A stretch of DNA of 35,088 nt from Phycisphaerae bacterium (GCA_012729395.1 JAAYDF010000175.1:1-35088); one strand, 5' to 3'; counted from the stretch's first letter, positions 22,868-32,450 are shown. The notes: generated from the sequence alone by a model not told the origin. Numbers and translations are program-made.

Positions 22868-23111
22868 CTGGATGTCGGCGGGCGGAGGAATAGGCGGATC
22901 TCGTTTCCACGGGTTTCGCGTCGGCCGGCTGCGCCGTCGCGCCGCTCCACCCGTGGCCACAGCCCTTCGCTCCTCCGGAGCGGAATCGAACACGCCAAGC
23001 TTGCCGATTCTGTCGCGGACCTTGCCGCGACCTGTTCGCTCCGCCACAGCGGGCGGGCTGCGGTGGTTGGAGCCTCATCGATGAGTGATGCGCGCTTGGC
23101 GGGTGGTGCTG

Positions 23112-23373
23112 GTGGCGAGTGAGGTTTGCACGCATGCACTGCTTACTGAGCAGTGGCACACGGGTGTGTGCTCGCGAAGTGGTGGCACACGGGTGAGTAC
23201 TCGCGAAGTGGCGTGAGTGGCGAGTGAGGTTTGCACGCATGCACTGCTCACAGAGCAGTGCCACACGGGTGTGTGCTCGCGAAGAAGTGGCATACGGGTG
23301 CGTACTCGCCAAGAAGTCGCACACGGGTGTGTGCTCGCGAAGCAGTGGCACACGAGTGCTTGTTCGCGGGGCG
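23112..23373. repeat. 29-bp tandem repeat array with 107-bp higher-order duplication
   Basis: Six copies of a 29-base unit beginning GTGGCACACGGGTG and containing CTCGCGAAG lie at 23153, 23182, 23258, 23287, 23316 and 23345, head to tail within each block. Each block is preceded by the same ~30-base lead (GGCGAGTGAGGTTTGCACGC...) at 23112 and 23219, 107 bases apart, and by a CACTGCT/AGCAGTG hairpin (23138 and 23240). There are no unique spacers, so it is not a CRISPR. The array ends about 110 bases beyond the ftsK stop codon. Confidence 0.8.
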
Positions 23374-23481
23374 ATGGTGCATGGATGCGCGTTGTCGTAG
23401 CGGTCGCTCTTGGCGGCGATAGGTGTGTGGCGGGGCTTGGCCTATCGTCCACGCGCAAGCACGAGTTCTCGTGGTCCGTGG

Positions 23482-26106
23482 TCAGTCGATATCGTCGTCG
23501 AAGATGTCGTCGGGGACGCCGTCGCCTTCGAGGGCCACACTGCGGATGCGGGCGGCTTCCTGCTCCTTCAAGGCCTGCCACTGCTCGGGGGTGATGAGCA
23601 CTTCGCGGGCCTGGCTGCCTTTGTACTCGCCGACGATGCCGGCGGCGGCCATCTCCTCGATGAGCCGGCTGGCCCGCGAGTAGCCGACGGTCAGCCGACG
23701 CTGCAGGAGGCTCACGCTGCCGCGGCGGGTCTCGAGCACCACCTCGACCGCTTTGTCGAACAGCTCATCACGCGGCCCGTCAGCGGTGATCTCCTGGTTG
23801 CGGATCTGGATGAGCTCGGGGTGGAACTCGGGCTGGCCGCGCTCTTTGAGCCAGGTGATGAGCGACTTGAGCTCGGAATCCTCGAGGTAGGTGCCCTGGC
23901 AGCGGAGCAGTTTGGCCGAGCCCGGCGGCAGGTACAGCATGTCGCCCTGGCCCATGAGCACCTCGGCGCCGATCTGGTCGAGCACGATGCGCGAGTCGAG
24001 CCGTGAGGCGACGCGGAAAGCGATGCGGCAGGGCAGGTTGCTCTTGATCAGCCCGGTGACGATCTTGGCCTCGGGCCGTTGCGTAGCCACGATGATGTGG
24101 ATGCCGATCGCCCGGCTCTTTTGAGCCAGACGCGACAGGTGCAGTTCGACCTCCTTGGCGGCCATCATCATCAGGTCGGCCAGCTCGTCGATCAGGATCA
24201 CGATGTAGGGCAGGTGCAGCGGGATCTGGGCCTCTTCCTCTTCGTTGGACGGCTGGAAGCGTTCGCGTTTTTCCTCGCGGGTCAGGCGGTTGTAGGCGGT
24301 GATGTTTCGCACGCCCGCCTCGGCGAGCAGGGCGTAACGCTCGTCCATCTTCACCGTCGCCCATTCGAGGATCTTCTCCGCCCGCTCCATCTCTGTCACG
24401 ATGGGGCACATGAGGTGCGGCACATCGCGGAACATGCTCATCTCGACCATCTTGGGGTCGACGAGGATGAGCTTGACCATATCCGGCCGCTGGGTCATCA
24501 GCAGCGAGGCGATGATCGAGTTGATGCACACGCTCTTGCCCGAGCCGGTGGTGCCGGCGATGAGCATGTGCGGCATTTTGGTCAGGTCGCCGACCAGAGC
24601 CCCGCCGCTGGCGTCTTTGCCCAGGAAGAGCGGCAGTTGCATCTTCTGGGTCAGCCCCCCGGACATGGTCATCAGCTCCTTGAGCCGCACCTTCTCCTTG
24701 TCGAGGTTGGGGACTTCGATGCCGATGGTGTTCTTGCCGGGGATAGGGGCGACGACCCGCACGCTGGGTGCCTTGAGGGCTCGGGCGATGTCGTTGGCCA
24801 GCGATGACACCTGGCTGACCTTGACACCCGGGGCCACCTGCACCTCGAACATGGTGATGACCGGGCCGGTGTCGATCTCGACGACCTTGCCTTCGAGGCG
24901 ATAGTCCAGCAGGCTCTGCTCGAGGATGCGGGCTTTCTCCCGCACCAAGGCTTCCTGCTGCACGCTGAAGGTGTACTCGGGCTCGTCAAGCAGCGAGATG
25001 GACGGGAACTCCCACGCGGCCAATTCGGTGGGGTAAGGTTTGGGTGGCACGACGGGGACGACCGCTTCGGGCTTGGGCGGCTGGGGAAAATTGACGATCA
25101 TCCGGGGCTCGGGGGCGGGCGCCGGCACGTCACAGTCCTCGTCTTCGTTCTCGTCTTCGCTTTCATCTTCGTCGTCGGCGTCCGGGGCGACGTCTGAGGG
25201 CGTCTCCGCGGTGGACTGGGTATCCTCCTGCTCATCATCCCAGGGCACGTCGTTGTCGGGTTCGTCGGCGGTGGCTACCTCGTTGGGTTCGGTCACTGCA
25301 TCCTCAGGTTGGTCGGCCACGGGCGGTTCGAGGACGGCTGTGGCGGCGGCTCGTTCTTTGGCGGTGGTTCGACGGCTGGGGTTGATGCGGATATCCGCAC
25401 CGGCAGCGCCTCTTCCGCGTCCACCCGCCGATCCGCCCGCCAGTGCGGGCTTGGCCGGCGATGCTCCGCCGTTCATCAAACGGCCGAAGAGGCCCGCCCA
25501 GCGTCGCACGCGGCCTTCCTTCGGCAGGCCGCGCCGCACCTGGTCGGTCAGATTCTGAATCTGATCGCGACGGGCTCGCAGAGCCTGCGGGATTCGCATG
25601 AGCAGCCCTTCGGAGGTGAACAGGAGCCCGACAAGCAGGCTGTATGCCAGGGCCGGCAAGGTCATCCACTTGATCGAGTCTTGCAGCCAATTGGCCACGA
25701 CGTAGCCCAGCACTCCCCCGCGAAGCTCAGGCCAAAGCGGTGGTTCGGAGGCGGTCAACAGGTGAGCGGTCGTCGAGGTGACGGCGATGAGCAGCGAGAT
25801 TCCCAGTACGCGTTGCCAGAGGGATGACAGACGTCCCTGCCTGGCGAGCACGCCGATGGCTAGCGTGATCCCCGCGACGGCGGCGTAGGCCCCGCTGCCG
25901 AAGTAGACGAACATATGGTAGGCGACCCACGCTCCCGCCCGCCCGGCGGCGTTGAGGGCGGGGTCGGGGTGCGGCCAGACGTGCGGGCTGGGCCAGTCGG
26001 TCGTATCGAAGCTGAGCAGGCCGATCCAGAGAAACGCGCAGACGATGAGTGAGAACAGGATCACGCAACCGCGAATGACCTGTCGTCGTTCCTGAAAGGT
26101 ACTCAT
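23482..26106 (-). CDS. ftsK: DNA translocase FtsK/SpoIIIE
   Basis: An 874-residue protein started at ATG 26106 with AAGGAGG upstream. Residues 1-170 contain about four membrane segments (e.g. CVILFSLIVCAFLWIGLLSF). A Pro/Ala/acidic linker follows (about 215-355), including DDEDESEDENEDED. The alpha/beta motor has Walker A GTTGSGKS at 518-525 and Walker B VILIDELAD at 636-644, and IIVATQRPE near 671. The C-terminal gamma winged helix (about 785-845, GSVSLLQRRLTVGYSRASRLIEEM) reads polar DNA motifs and activates XerCD in relatives. It acts at the division septum to pump chromosome ends apart. The end FDDDID is acidic. The gene appears to be monocistronic. Confidence 0.95.
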   Translation of the reverse strand: MSTFQERRQVIRGCVILFSLIVCAFLWIGLLSFDTTDWPSPHVWPHPDPALNAAGRAGAWVAYHMFVYFGSGAYAAVAGITLAIGVLARQGRLSSLWQRVLGISLLIAVTSTTAHLLTASEPPLWPELRGGVLGYVVANWLQDSIKWMTLPALAYSLLVGLLFTSEGLLMRIPQALRARRDQIQNLTDQVRRGLPKEGRVRRWAGLFGRLMNGGASPAKPALAGGSAGGRGRGAAGADIRINPSRRTTAKERAAATAVLEPPVADQPEDAVTEPNEVATADEPDNDVPWDDEQEDTQSTAETPSDVAPDADDEDESEDENEDEDCDVPAPAPEPRMIVNFPQPPKPEAVVPVVPPKPYPTELAAWEFPSISLLDEPEYTFSVQQEALVREKARILEQSLLDYRLEGKVVEIDTGPVITMFEVQVAPGVKVSQVSSLANDIARALKAPSVRVVAPIPGKNTIGIEVPNLDKEKVRLKELMTMSGGLTQKMQLPLFLGKDASGGALVGDLTKMPHMLIAGTTGSGKSVCINSIIASLLMTQRPDMVKLILVDPKMVEMSMFRDVPHLMCPIVTEMERAEKILEWATVKMDERYALLAEAGVRNITAYNRLTREEKRERFQPSNEEEEAQIPLHLPYIVILIDELADLMMMAAKEVELHLSRLAQKSRAIGIHIIVATQRPEAKIVTGLIKSNLPCRIAFRVASRLDSRIVLDQIGAEVLMGQGDMLYLPPGSAKLLRCQGTYLEDSELKSLITWLKERGQPEFHPELIQIRNQEITADGPRDELFDKAVEVVLETRRGSVSLLQRRLTVGYSRASRLIEEMAAAGIVGEYKGSQAREVLITPEQWQALKEQEAARIRSVALEGDGVPDDIFDDDID

Positions 26107-26534
26107 GCCGGGCGTTTCCTCCTTGATACGCTGAGGCTATGATAGCGGTCACAGCGCAGACTTCCACCGCGCCAGGTGGAGTTCGGGCAGCGCATACCGC
26201 GACCGCCGGGCCGGCGCCTGCCCACTGGGTATGATATCGGCGAGTGCGGACGAATGACTCCAGGGCATCTGCGGGCTGGTCTATCTGGCAACAGGACCAA
26301 GCAACGTACTGCTTCAGTTTGCATCCGTCGGGCGCTTCTGGCGAACAGGTTGACTCGGCCCTCGGGCGTATTGGTACCTCGCCGATTCTGGTGCGAGCCT
26401 TGCCGGGGTTGATTCCGCTTTGGGCTGGTAATGCTGGGCGTGTTGAGGTATACTCACACTCGAAAGGCTCCCGTGGCACGGCGGGGGCTGCTTTCTTCCG
26501 CCCAGAATTGGCGATTCCGACAAGGGAGGACGCC
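26107..26534. other. Intergenic region between divergent ftsK and microprotein gene
   Basis: No gene is supported here. A TATACT -10-like element is at 26449-26454, with only a weak -35 (TGGTAA at 26426-26431); it would start a transcript about 75 bases before the 36-residue frame at 26535. Confidence 0.35.
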
Positions 26535-26645
26535 ATGCTCATGTTGCTGGATTTCCTGAGTTATCTGGTGCTTGGTTTGCTGATCATCCCCGGTCTTTTT
26601 GAGTTTCTGCAGACTTCTTTGGGCGGTCTGCTGCCTGGGGGTTGA
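26535..26645 (+). CDS. Membrane microprotein (36 aa)
   Basis: A 36-residue frame started at ATG 26535 with GGGAGG five to six bases upstream. Almost all of it is one hydrophobic segment (LLDFLSYLVLGLLIIPGLF), followed by EFLQTSLGGLLPGG. It is likely a single-span inner-membrane peptide. It lies 300 bases before the large exported protein on the same strand. No family is recognised; small size makes this uncertain, but the ribosome site, hydrophobic run and clean stop argue for a gene. Confidence 0.5.
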   Translation: MLMLLDFLSYLVLGLLIIPGLFEFLQTSLGGLLPGG

Positions 26646-26944
26646 TCGTTTGCCGGCCGGGGCCGAGATGGTGCATCGGTCTTGGCCGGCTATGTCAGAG
26701 AGCGCTCGTGATCGTTTATCGAGGCCGGCAGGCATCGACTCGAGGAGCACATTGCGTGTTTCGGAGTTGAAGCCATCTCCTCTGTCGGCGAGTTGGCAAT
26801 GATAGAAACCCTGGCTTCTTGCCTGTGCGCTGTTTGGGCGTGTCGGTGCGGGAATCGGGAAAGAAACAGCGCCTCGCTGTGGTGGGCGTGCTGTTGATTG
26901 TGTTTGAACCACTCCGGCCGATTGAGCAAGAGAGGAGGTCCGTG

Positions 26945-29900
26945 ATGCGATTGCCTTGGATGATGGCGTGCTTGGTGTTGCCCTTTGCCTTGGTGGTATC
27001 TGCGGAGGATGCGGGACCGGCGGTGGGCGCGGAGGGCGGCCCGGCGAATACGGTCGTCATTAAGTGGCCGGACGGTGAGCCGAAACCGGCTGAAAGGACG
27101 TTCACTGCGCGTTTCACACCCGAGTCGTTGAAGGCCTTGCTTACGAACCGGTCGGAGTTGTTGCCGTTACCGCTGCAGCCGGAGTCCGAGCGGGCGGCCA
27201 TCGCGGCAGCCTTGGATCGTGTCGCGATGGGCGCGGTGGTGGAGCAGATGAGTGGCTTCCTGGCTCAGACGTTTGCGCAGCGATTCAATGCGGCGCAGGA
27301 TTTGATCGTATCGGCGGTGCCGCCGGAATCGCAGGTGACGGTGGACCTCTCCGATGTAGAGCTTGATCCTTACAAGGGGCCGCCCATTGTAGTGGCTGGT
27401 TTTGTGCTCCACGGGGTCACGGAGGCGGAGTATGTGGCCGTGGCTTGTCGCGTTTTCGAGGTATCGAGGCAGTTGGTCGAGTCGGGTGATCCATTGTTTG
27501 ATCGTACGTCGGCGGCGTACCTGACGGGGCTTGCCGAGGTCGAGGCTCAGCACCTGCGTGCCGACAAGCAGAAAGCGATCGCGATTGCCAAAGAGCGTGA
27601 AGAGGCCCGCAAACGTATCGGCGCGGCCTTGGGCATATACAACGAGGCGACGGGCGAGTTTTCCGGAGAGCCCGATTGGGCGAAGGAGTCGCGGCGGTTC
27701 TCGTACGTGGTCGACCCGCAGGAAGGCAAGTTCATCGATTTGCTGCTGCCCATGGTGGATCGGATCAACCGGGAGATGGAGTTGGCGGGCTTCCCGCCGC
27801 CCATGCCTTTGCAGAAGCCGGGCATACGCTTCGACAAGGACTTGGGCGACGTCGAGATTCTGCTGCCGCGGCCGATGATGAAGGATTTCCTTGCCGAGAC
27901 GGACGCCCTCGAGCAACGCATGGCGGAGAAGCTGATCATCAGCATCGAGGCGGTGCGACTGACGGATCGGGATATTGTCGAGGGGGCGTTGGCCGCCCGG
28001 CTCAACGTGGACGCTCAGGGGGCCCATGACGTCAAGCGCTACACGGCCGATTCGGTCATGCGGCAATTGGGCGTGAACTCGCTGCTGGCGGTTGCGAACC
28101 AGCAGTTGCAGATCAACACCTTGCAGGGGATCGCGGCGGGCGCGATTCCGGCGGGGATTCAGCCGGTGCAGATCACTCCTCCGGTCCTGCCGCCCATCCC
28201 GCTTCAGCCGAGTTACACCAGCGTGGGCTCGAACTTTGCGGTCGGGGCCGACGCCCTCTTCTTCGAACAGGGGCTGACGCAGACCTACGGCTTCAACTAC
28301 ATCAGCCCGGACGGTCAGGTGCACACCCTCGGGTTCGACGTGGTGGACAGCTTGCGGGAGTTGTGGAACCGCATCGAACGGAATTTGATTGTGCATAAGA
28401 TCAAGAAGGTGCCCACGCTGACCAAGTTCAACGTGCCGGTCGGGCCGGACAGCAAGACCTTCGAGGGGATCGCGGCGTTGATCTCGCAGGAAGATCAGCA
28501 GTTGATCGTCGCGACGGGGACCGGGGCGATCAGCCAGATCAGCGCGACGGCGGGCACGTGGCTGGTCATTCAGGATTTCAACATTGCTCCTACGCCGGGT
28601 TCGTCTACGGCGGTGACCGAGGCGGAGATTGAGGCGCTGCACGACCGGCTTTTGTTGACCATGTGGCTGCGTGATCCGCGTACGGACGTGGAGTTCAAGC
28701 GGTCGCTGCTGCAGGCCACAACGCGGGAAGATCTCCATGCAATGCTTACTGGCCATCTCGATGAGGTTCGCTCGAGTCCGATTCGTGAGGATCGCCTCGC
28801 CCGGACTTACAGTGAGGTGTTCAACGGTCGGCGGGTCGCGGCGGAGGAAGACGCGGGCGTGCAGAAGAAGGAGAGGAACTCGATCATCACGCTCAGCTTT
28901 TACTCCAGCCAGGGCAATATCGTCCAATCGCCCGGGGCGACGCAGTTGGGTTCAGCCAACGACTTGACCTCCTTTTCGACCGAGCTGACGCCCAATATGG
29001 TGACGCCGATCTCGTCGTTCGTCATCAAATCGCGGGAGGATGTGCGCGGCAGTTCTCCGATGCTGGGCCTGCGAAAGGGCGAGTCGAACAGCGAAACCAA
29101 GACCATGACCCATCTTCTGATCCGGGCGAGGTTCCCGACCAGCGAGCGGGAGGAAAGCGACCGCGACGAGGGCCGCCAACTGGGCTACTTCGAATTGCCG
29201 ATCGGGAAGGAGCCGCTCAGCGAGGTGTCGGTGCCGTTCCTTTCGAGTTCCGAGCATCCGTTGGAACGGTTAGCGACATTCCGGGTCGGCACGATGTTTG
29301 ATTCGCTGCAGGCGAACAAGGTGCGTAATCCGCTGCAGTTGCTGGATCCGAACATCTTGGAAGGCACAGTCTCACCGGCGGTTCACGAAGCGGCGATGAC
29401 CCGGCTCATGCTTGCCGCCCGGATCATCGCGGACGGCGACTCGCAGGATACGACCCTCGCGCCGCGGTTCCGACAACGGTTCATCACCGAGGTTCGCTCG
29501 CTGCTCGAATACGACCCCGATTTCTTTGATTCGCCGAACGTGGCTCTCCAGAATCTCGCGCACTGGAATGACGCCGACCGCATCCGCTTGGCCCTGAACA
29601 ATACACCCGACAGGTTTGCCCTCGATCGTCTGATCAACATGATCGACGAGTTGGGGGAACTGCTGGTGCCCGACGATTACGCGGGGCAGTACCTGGCCAA
29701 GTCACGCTACAAGCTCCTCAAGGGGCATTACATCGAACCGCTCAGCGAGGATGATGTGCGGGCGGTACGCCGTAATGTCGCCATTCACTACCTGCGTTTC
29801 TGCGAGACATACGGGGACGCCTTCATGGAAGGCATATCGACCTTGCTGGGGCTCGGATCCTATCGGGCAATGGATATCTGTCCGTACCGCAAGGCTACGT

Positions 29901-30115
29901 TGAACGGGTACGCCGATCTGGTCGTGTTCGACCGCAGCGGCAAGGCCATGGCCGATCAGCAGTTGTTCGAGGAAGCCCGCGGCAAGTTCCAGTTGTTGCG
30001 TGACGGCGGGATCAAGGGCGGCATGTTCGAGCCTTCGTACCAGGTGCTGGAGCACATGGATCGGCCGCACCGGGCGTATGTCATTCGTGGTGGCGAGGTG
30101 CTCGGCCGCAGCTGA
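26945..30115 (+). CDS. Large exported protein of unknown function (1056 aa)
   Basis: The start is ATG 26945, six bases after AGGAGG (26933-26938); upstream in-frame starts give no signal peptide at the N-terminus. Residues 1-20 are a signal peptide (MRLPWMMACLVLPFALVVSA). The mature protein has a charged helical stretch near 200-220 (ADKQKAIAIAKEREEARKR), a Pro/Gln-rich segment near 400-424 (GIQPVQITPPVLPPIPLQP), and a beta-rich middle (IVATGTGAISQISATAGTW near 520; NSIITLSFYSSQGNIVQSP near 650). The rest is predicted mostly helical, with FDSPNVALQNLAHWNDADR near 860. The central beta part faintly recalls secretin-type domains, but I cannot name a family. It ends nine bases from the end of the convergent GH43 gene. 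Confidence 0.7.
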   Translation: MRLPWMMACLVLPFALVVSAEDAGPAVGAEGGPANTVVIKWPDGEPKPAERTFTARFTPESLKALLTNRSELLPLPLQPESERAAIAAALDRVAMGAVVEQMSGFLAQTFAQRFNAAQDLIVSAVPPESQVTVDLSDVELDPYKGPPIVVAGFVLHGVTEAEYVAVACRVFEVSRQLVESGDPLFDRTSAAYLTGLAEVEAQHLRADKQKAIAIAKEREEARKRIGAALGIYNEATGEFSGEPDWAKESRRFSYVVDPQEGKFIDLLLPMVDRINREMELAGFPPPMPLQKPGIRFDKDLGDVEILLPRPMMKDFLAETDALEQRMAEKLIISIEAVRLTDRDIVEGALAARLNVDAQGAHDVKRYTADSVMRQLGVNSLLAVANQQLQINTLQGIAAGAIPAGIQPVQITPPVLPPIPLQPSYTSVGSNFAVGADALFFEQGLTQTYGFNYISPDGQVHTLGFDVVDSLRELWNRIERNLIVHKIKKVPTLTKFNVPVGPDSKTFEGIAALISQEDQQLIVATGTGAISQISATAGTWLVIQDFNIAPTPGSSTAVTEAEIEALHDRLLLTMWLRDPRTDVEFKRSLLQATTREDLHAMLTGHLDEVRSSPIREDRLARTYSEVFNGRRVAAEEDAGVQKKERNSIITLSFYSSQGNIVQSPGATQLGSANDLTSFSTELTPNMVTPISSFVIKSREDVRGSSPMLGLRKGESNSETKTMTHLLIRARFPTSEREESDRDEGRQLGYFELPIGKEPLSEVSVPFLSSSEHPLERLATFRVGTMFDSLQANKVRNPLQLLDPNILEGTVSPAVHEAAMTRLMLAARIIADGDSQDTTLAPRFRQRFITEVRSLLEYDPDFFDSPNVALQNLAHWNDADRIRLALNNTPDRFALDRLINMIDELGELLVPDDYAGQYLAKSRYKLLKGHYIEPLSEDDVRAVRRNVAIHYLRFCETYGDAFMEGISTLLGLGSYRAMDICPYRKATLNGYADLVVFDRSGKAMADQQLFEEARGKFQLLRDGGIKGGMFEPSYQVLEHMDRPHRAYVIRGGEVLGRS

Positions 30116-30124
30116 GCGCCTCAT

Positions 30125-31411
30125 TCACGGCTCCCGAGGCGTATAGCGGATGCCGCGGATCACACTGCCGTTCTGGTTGCGGCCGACATAAGATTGGCCG
30201 TCCGGAGCGACGAAGCAGGAATCAACCCAACGATCCTCGCCGCCGGCTCGGGGCCAGTGCAGCTTGAGCAGCTCACCGTCCCAAGCCCACTCGGAAGGGA
30301 TAGCTGCCGCGTTGATTCGCCCGTCGGGCCGCAGTTGGATGTACTCGTCGGCTCCGAAGTCCACCGCGTGTCGCCAGGTTCCCGCGAGGTCTGAGGAAGT
30401 GATGCGGCGAGTCGTTCGCGAGGGCAGCGAGTCGGCGTTGATCGGCTCGCCGACCACCGGCCAGCCGTCTGCCGTCCACAGCAGCGGGCGAATCTGCATG
30501 GTGGATACTCCGTTGGCACGCGCGTCGTACATGTGGTGCACAAGCAGATCGCCGGCGGGGTCGAGCCACACGCCGTGGTGACCGGGGCCGCGCCATTCGC
30601 CGTAGCCGGCCAGCACAAGCGTCCCGCCGCCATCGAGCATGGGCCGGCCGTGGAAATCGAGGTACGGGCCGGTGATCGCGCGAGACCGGCCGACAATGAT
30701 CCGGTAGTTGCTGGCTACGCCGCGGCAGCAGTGCTCGATGGACGCGAACAGGTAGTAGTGCTCACCCTTGCGAATCAGGAACACGCCCTCGATGGCCAGG
30801 CTGCCCGGCCGGGCCGCCACGGCGTGGATCGTCGCCCCGGCCACGGGTCGCGTCGCGGTGTCCCGATCCAGCCGCACGAGCTTGATCCCTGTCCAGAATG
30901 AACCAAAGGCCAGCCACGGCGCTCCTTCGTTATCGAGCACCAGGTTTGGGTCGATGGCGTTGTAGTCCATGCGATCGGGAAACGACTCGAGCACCTTGCC
31001 GTGATCGACCCATGCGAATTCCGGTCCGGCCGGGTCAAGCGTTCGGTTTGTGGCCAGCCCGATGCAAGATCGCTGGCTGCCTGGAGTGGATACCGAGTAA
31101 TAGAGGTGAAACCGACCGTTGTAGAACGCAATATCGGGAGCCCACACGTGGTTTGCATCGGGAATCTCGGCTTTGGCCCAGGCGGGCACGTCCTCATCGA
31201 ACACGCATCCGATCAGCTCCCAGTTCAGCAGGTCGCCAGACCGCCGCACAGGCACACCCGGCCCGGAGCAGAAGATGTAGTAGGTGTCGGCCTGGCGGAT
31301 GATGACCGGATCATGGACGTGCCGGATTGCCCCCTGTTGTGCCGCCAGAGGCGAGCAGCACGCCAGCATCAGCAAGCCCGGCAGGCGGCGTCGGATGCGT
31401 CGGTAACGCAT
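30125..31411 (-). CDS. GH43 arabinanase-like protein (subfamily 5 type), secreted
   Basis: A 428-residue protein started at ATG 31411 (AAGGGA six bases upstream) with a signal peptide of about 25 residues. It forms the five-bladed GH43 propeller: the three catalytic acids are Asp34 in VHDPVI (base), Asp154 in AIDPNLVLD (pKa modulator) and Glu208 in AIEGVFLIRKG (acid). HVWAPDIAFYNGRFHLYYS (88-106) and GSFWTGIKL (170-178) are typical of endo-1,5-alpha-L-arabinanases. A separate C-terminal beta domain (about 325-428, GTWRHAVDFGADEYIQLRPDG) resembles the extra domain of some extracellular arabinanases. The expected reaction is cleavage of alpha-1,5-arabinan. It is 40 bases downstream of another GH43 gene, probably in one operon. 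Confidence 0.85.
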   Translation of the reverse strand: MRYRRIRRRLPGLLMLACCSPLAAQQGAIRHVHDPVIIRQADTYYIFCSGPGVPVRRSGDLLNWELIGCVFDEDVPAWAKAEIPDANHVWAPDIAFYNGRFHLYYSVSTPGSQRSCIGLATNRTLDPAGPEFAWVDHGKVLESFPDRMDYNAIDPNLVLDNEGAPWLAFGSFWTGIKLVRLDRDTATRPVAGATIHAVAARPGSLAIEGVFLIRKGEHYYLFASIEHCCRGVASNYRIIVGRSRAITGPYLDFHGRPMLDGGGTLVLAGYGEWRGPGHHGVWLDPAGDLLVHHMYDARANGVSTMQIRPLLWTADGWPVVGEPINADSLPSRTTRRITSSDLAGTWRHAVDFGADEYIQLRPDGRINAAAIPSEWAWDGELLKLHWPRAGGEDRWVDSCFVAPDGQSYVGRNQNGSVIRGIRYTPREP

Positions 31412-31451
31412 GTGCTTCCCTTCTTTTGCACTGGTTGCGGTGGCCGGCACA

Positions 31452-32450
31452 CTACTGGGGCGGGTGCTCCTCGCTCAGCGGCCCGATCAGACTGCGCGGA
31501 ATGCGCAGCACCGTCCCATGCCGATGACCGGGCGGAAAGCTCATCTTCTTCGATACATCTTCCCAGGTCTTGAAGTCCCTGCTGCGCACCGCACCGTAGT
31601 AGTGCGGTTCGACATAGTGATCGAAGTAGACGTACCAGTAATCCGCGATGCGAATAGCTGACGGTCCCTCGACCCACGAGATGGTAAACGGTTCGGTGAG
31701 ATCGCGCCACGGGCCCTCGGCGGTGTCGGCGAAGGCCATGCGCAGGTGTTTGCGCACCGGCTTGAGTGTTTCGTCCTTGACCACCATGCCATAGCCTTTG
31801 TCCAGCTTCAGGAGCGTTGCGTCGATGCAGTTGAACCCGCCGTCGTAGAGCAGGCGGCTCGGCGAGAGCGTCTTGAAGTCGGTCGTTGTCGTGCAGTAGG
31901 CGCGATGGTTTGTGTCGCCCTCCGCGCTCCCTGCGGTCTCGCTGAACCGCCCGGGAATGGTTGAGGACCACACGATCACAAACCGCGAGTGGACTTCATC
32001 GTAGAAGATCTCGGGGGCCCAGACGTTGCGAGCCGTCGGCTCGTGCTCCATGACCGCCAGGCCTCGCTGCGGGGACCAGTGACGAAGATCGCGGCTGTGG
32101 GCGTAGCCGATGAGCAGCGGCGTGCCCCAGGACGTTGTCCACACCATGTGGAACATGCCGTCCGGGCTGTGGGTGATGCAGGGATCGCGCATCAGCGGCT
32201 TGTCGCCGACCTGGGGCGTCAGGAGCGGCTTGTCGCCGTTGAGCGGCGTCCATTGGTGCCCATCCTCGCTCCAGGCGAGGTACAACCCGTCCTCGCCGTT
32301 GCCGCGAAACGAGGTGAAGAGCAGGACTTCCTGGTCCCCCGCGGCGGGCGCCGATGCCGCCGGCTGCGTGCCGGGGACGGCATCATCCGCCGTCGTCACA
32401 CCAATCCACACCCCAACGAGGAATCCCGCAATCCAAAAGCTTCTATTCAT
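31452..32450 (-). CDS. GH43-like five-bladed propeller glycosidase, secreted
   Basis: A 332-residue protein started at ATG 32450 with a signal peptide (SFWIAGFLVGVWIGVTTA). The family arrangement of acids is present: Asp89 in MRDPCITHSPDG, Asp210 in CIDATLLK and Glu261 in VEGPSAIRI. Blade motifs GLYLAWSEDGHQWTPL and RNVWAPEIFYDEVHSRFVI also fit GH43 and related clan GH-F/GH-J folds. Substrate cannot be assigned, and some proteins of this shape are not enzymes. It lies between the oxidoreductase gene upstream and the arabinanase-like gene downstream on the same strand. Confidence 0.7.
   Translation of the reverse strand: MNRSFWIAGFLVGVWIGVTTADDAVPGTQPAASAPAAGDQEVLLFTSFRGNGEDGLYLAWSEDGHQWTPLNGDKPLLTPQVGDKPLMRDPCITHSPDGMFHMVWTTSWGTPLLIGYAHSRDLRHWSPQRGLAVMEHEPTARNVWAPEIFYDEVHSRFVIVWSSTIPGRFSETAGSAEGDTNHRAYCTTTTDFKTLSPSRLLYDGGFNCIDATLLKLDKGYGMVVKDETLKPVRKHLRMAFADTAEGPWRDLTEPFTISWVEGPSAIRIADYWYVYFDHYVEPHYYGAVRSRDFKTWEDVSKKMSFPPGHRHGTVLRIPRSLIGPLSEEHPPQ

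Larger units (their letters stand above)
22689..23481. other. Repeat-rich intergenic region downstream of ftsK
   Basis: No gene is supported in these 793 bases. From left to right it holds the promoter of paralogue 3, a CAGAGCCGCG hairpin repeat (22799-22867), GC-rich unassigned sequence with a GCTCC-TCC-GGAGC hairpin near 22970, the 29-bp tandem array (23112-23373) and an isolated TAGCGGTCGC core at 23398-23407. Peptides read through the array are repeat translations, not proteins. Confidence 0.6.

Noticed and set aside
22794-23351. 185-codon Cys/His-rich frame over the tandem array
   Set aside because: It is translation of the 29-bp repeat in rotating frames; no start site and no domain.
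23112-23373. CRISPR array
   Set aside because: Units are head to tail without unique spacers, and no cas gene is present.
27167-28927. 586-codon open frame antisense to the large exported protein
   Set aside because: It lies entirely opposite a gene with signal peptide and ribosome site; its product is rich in Arg, His and Leu with no domain, as expected from antisense reading of GC-rich codons.
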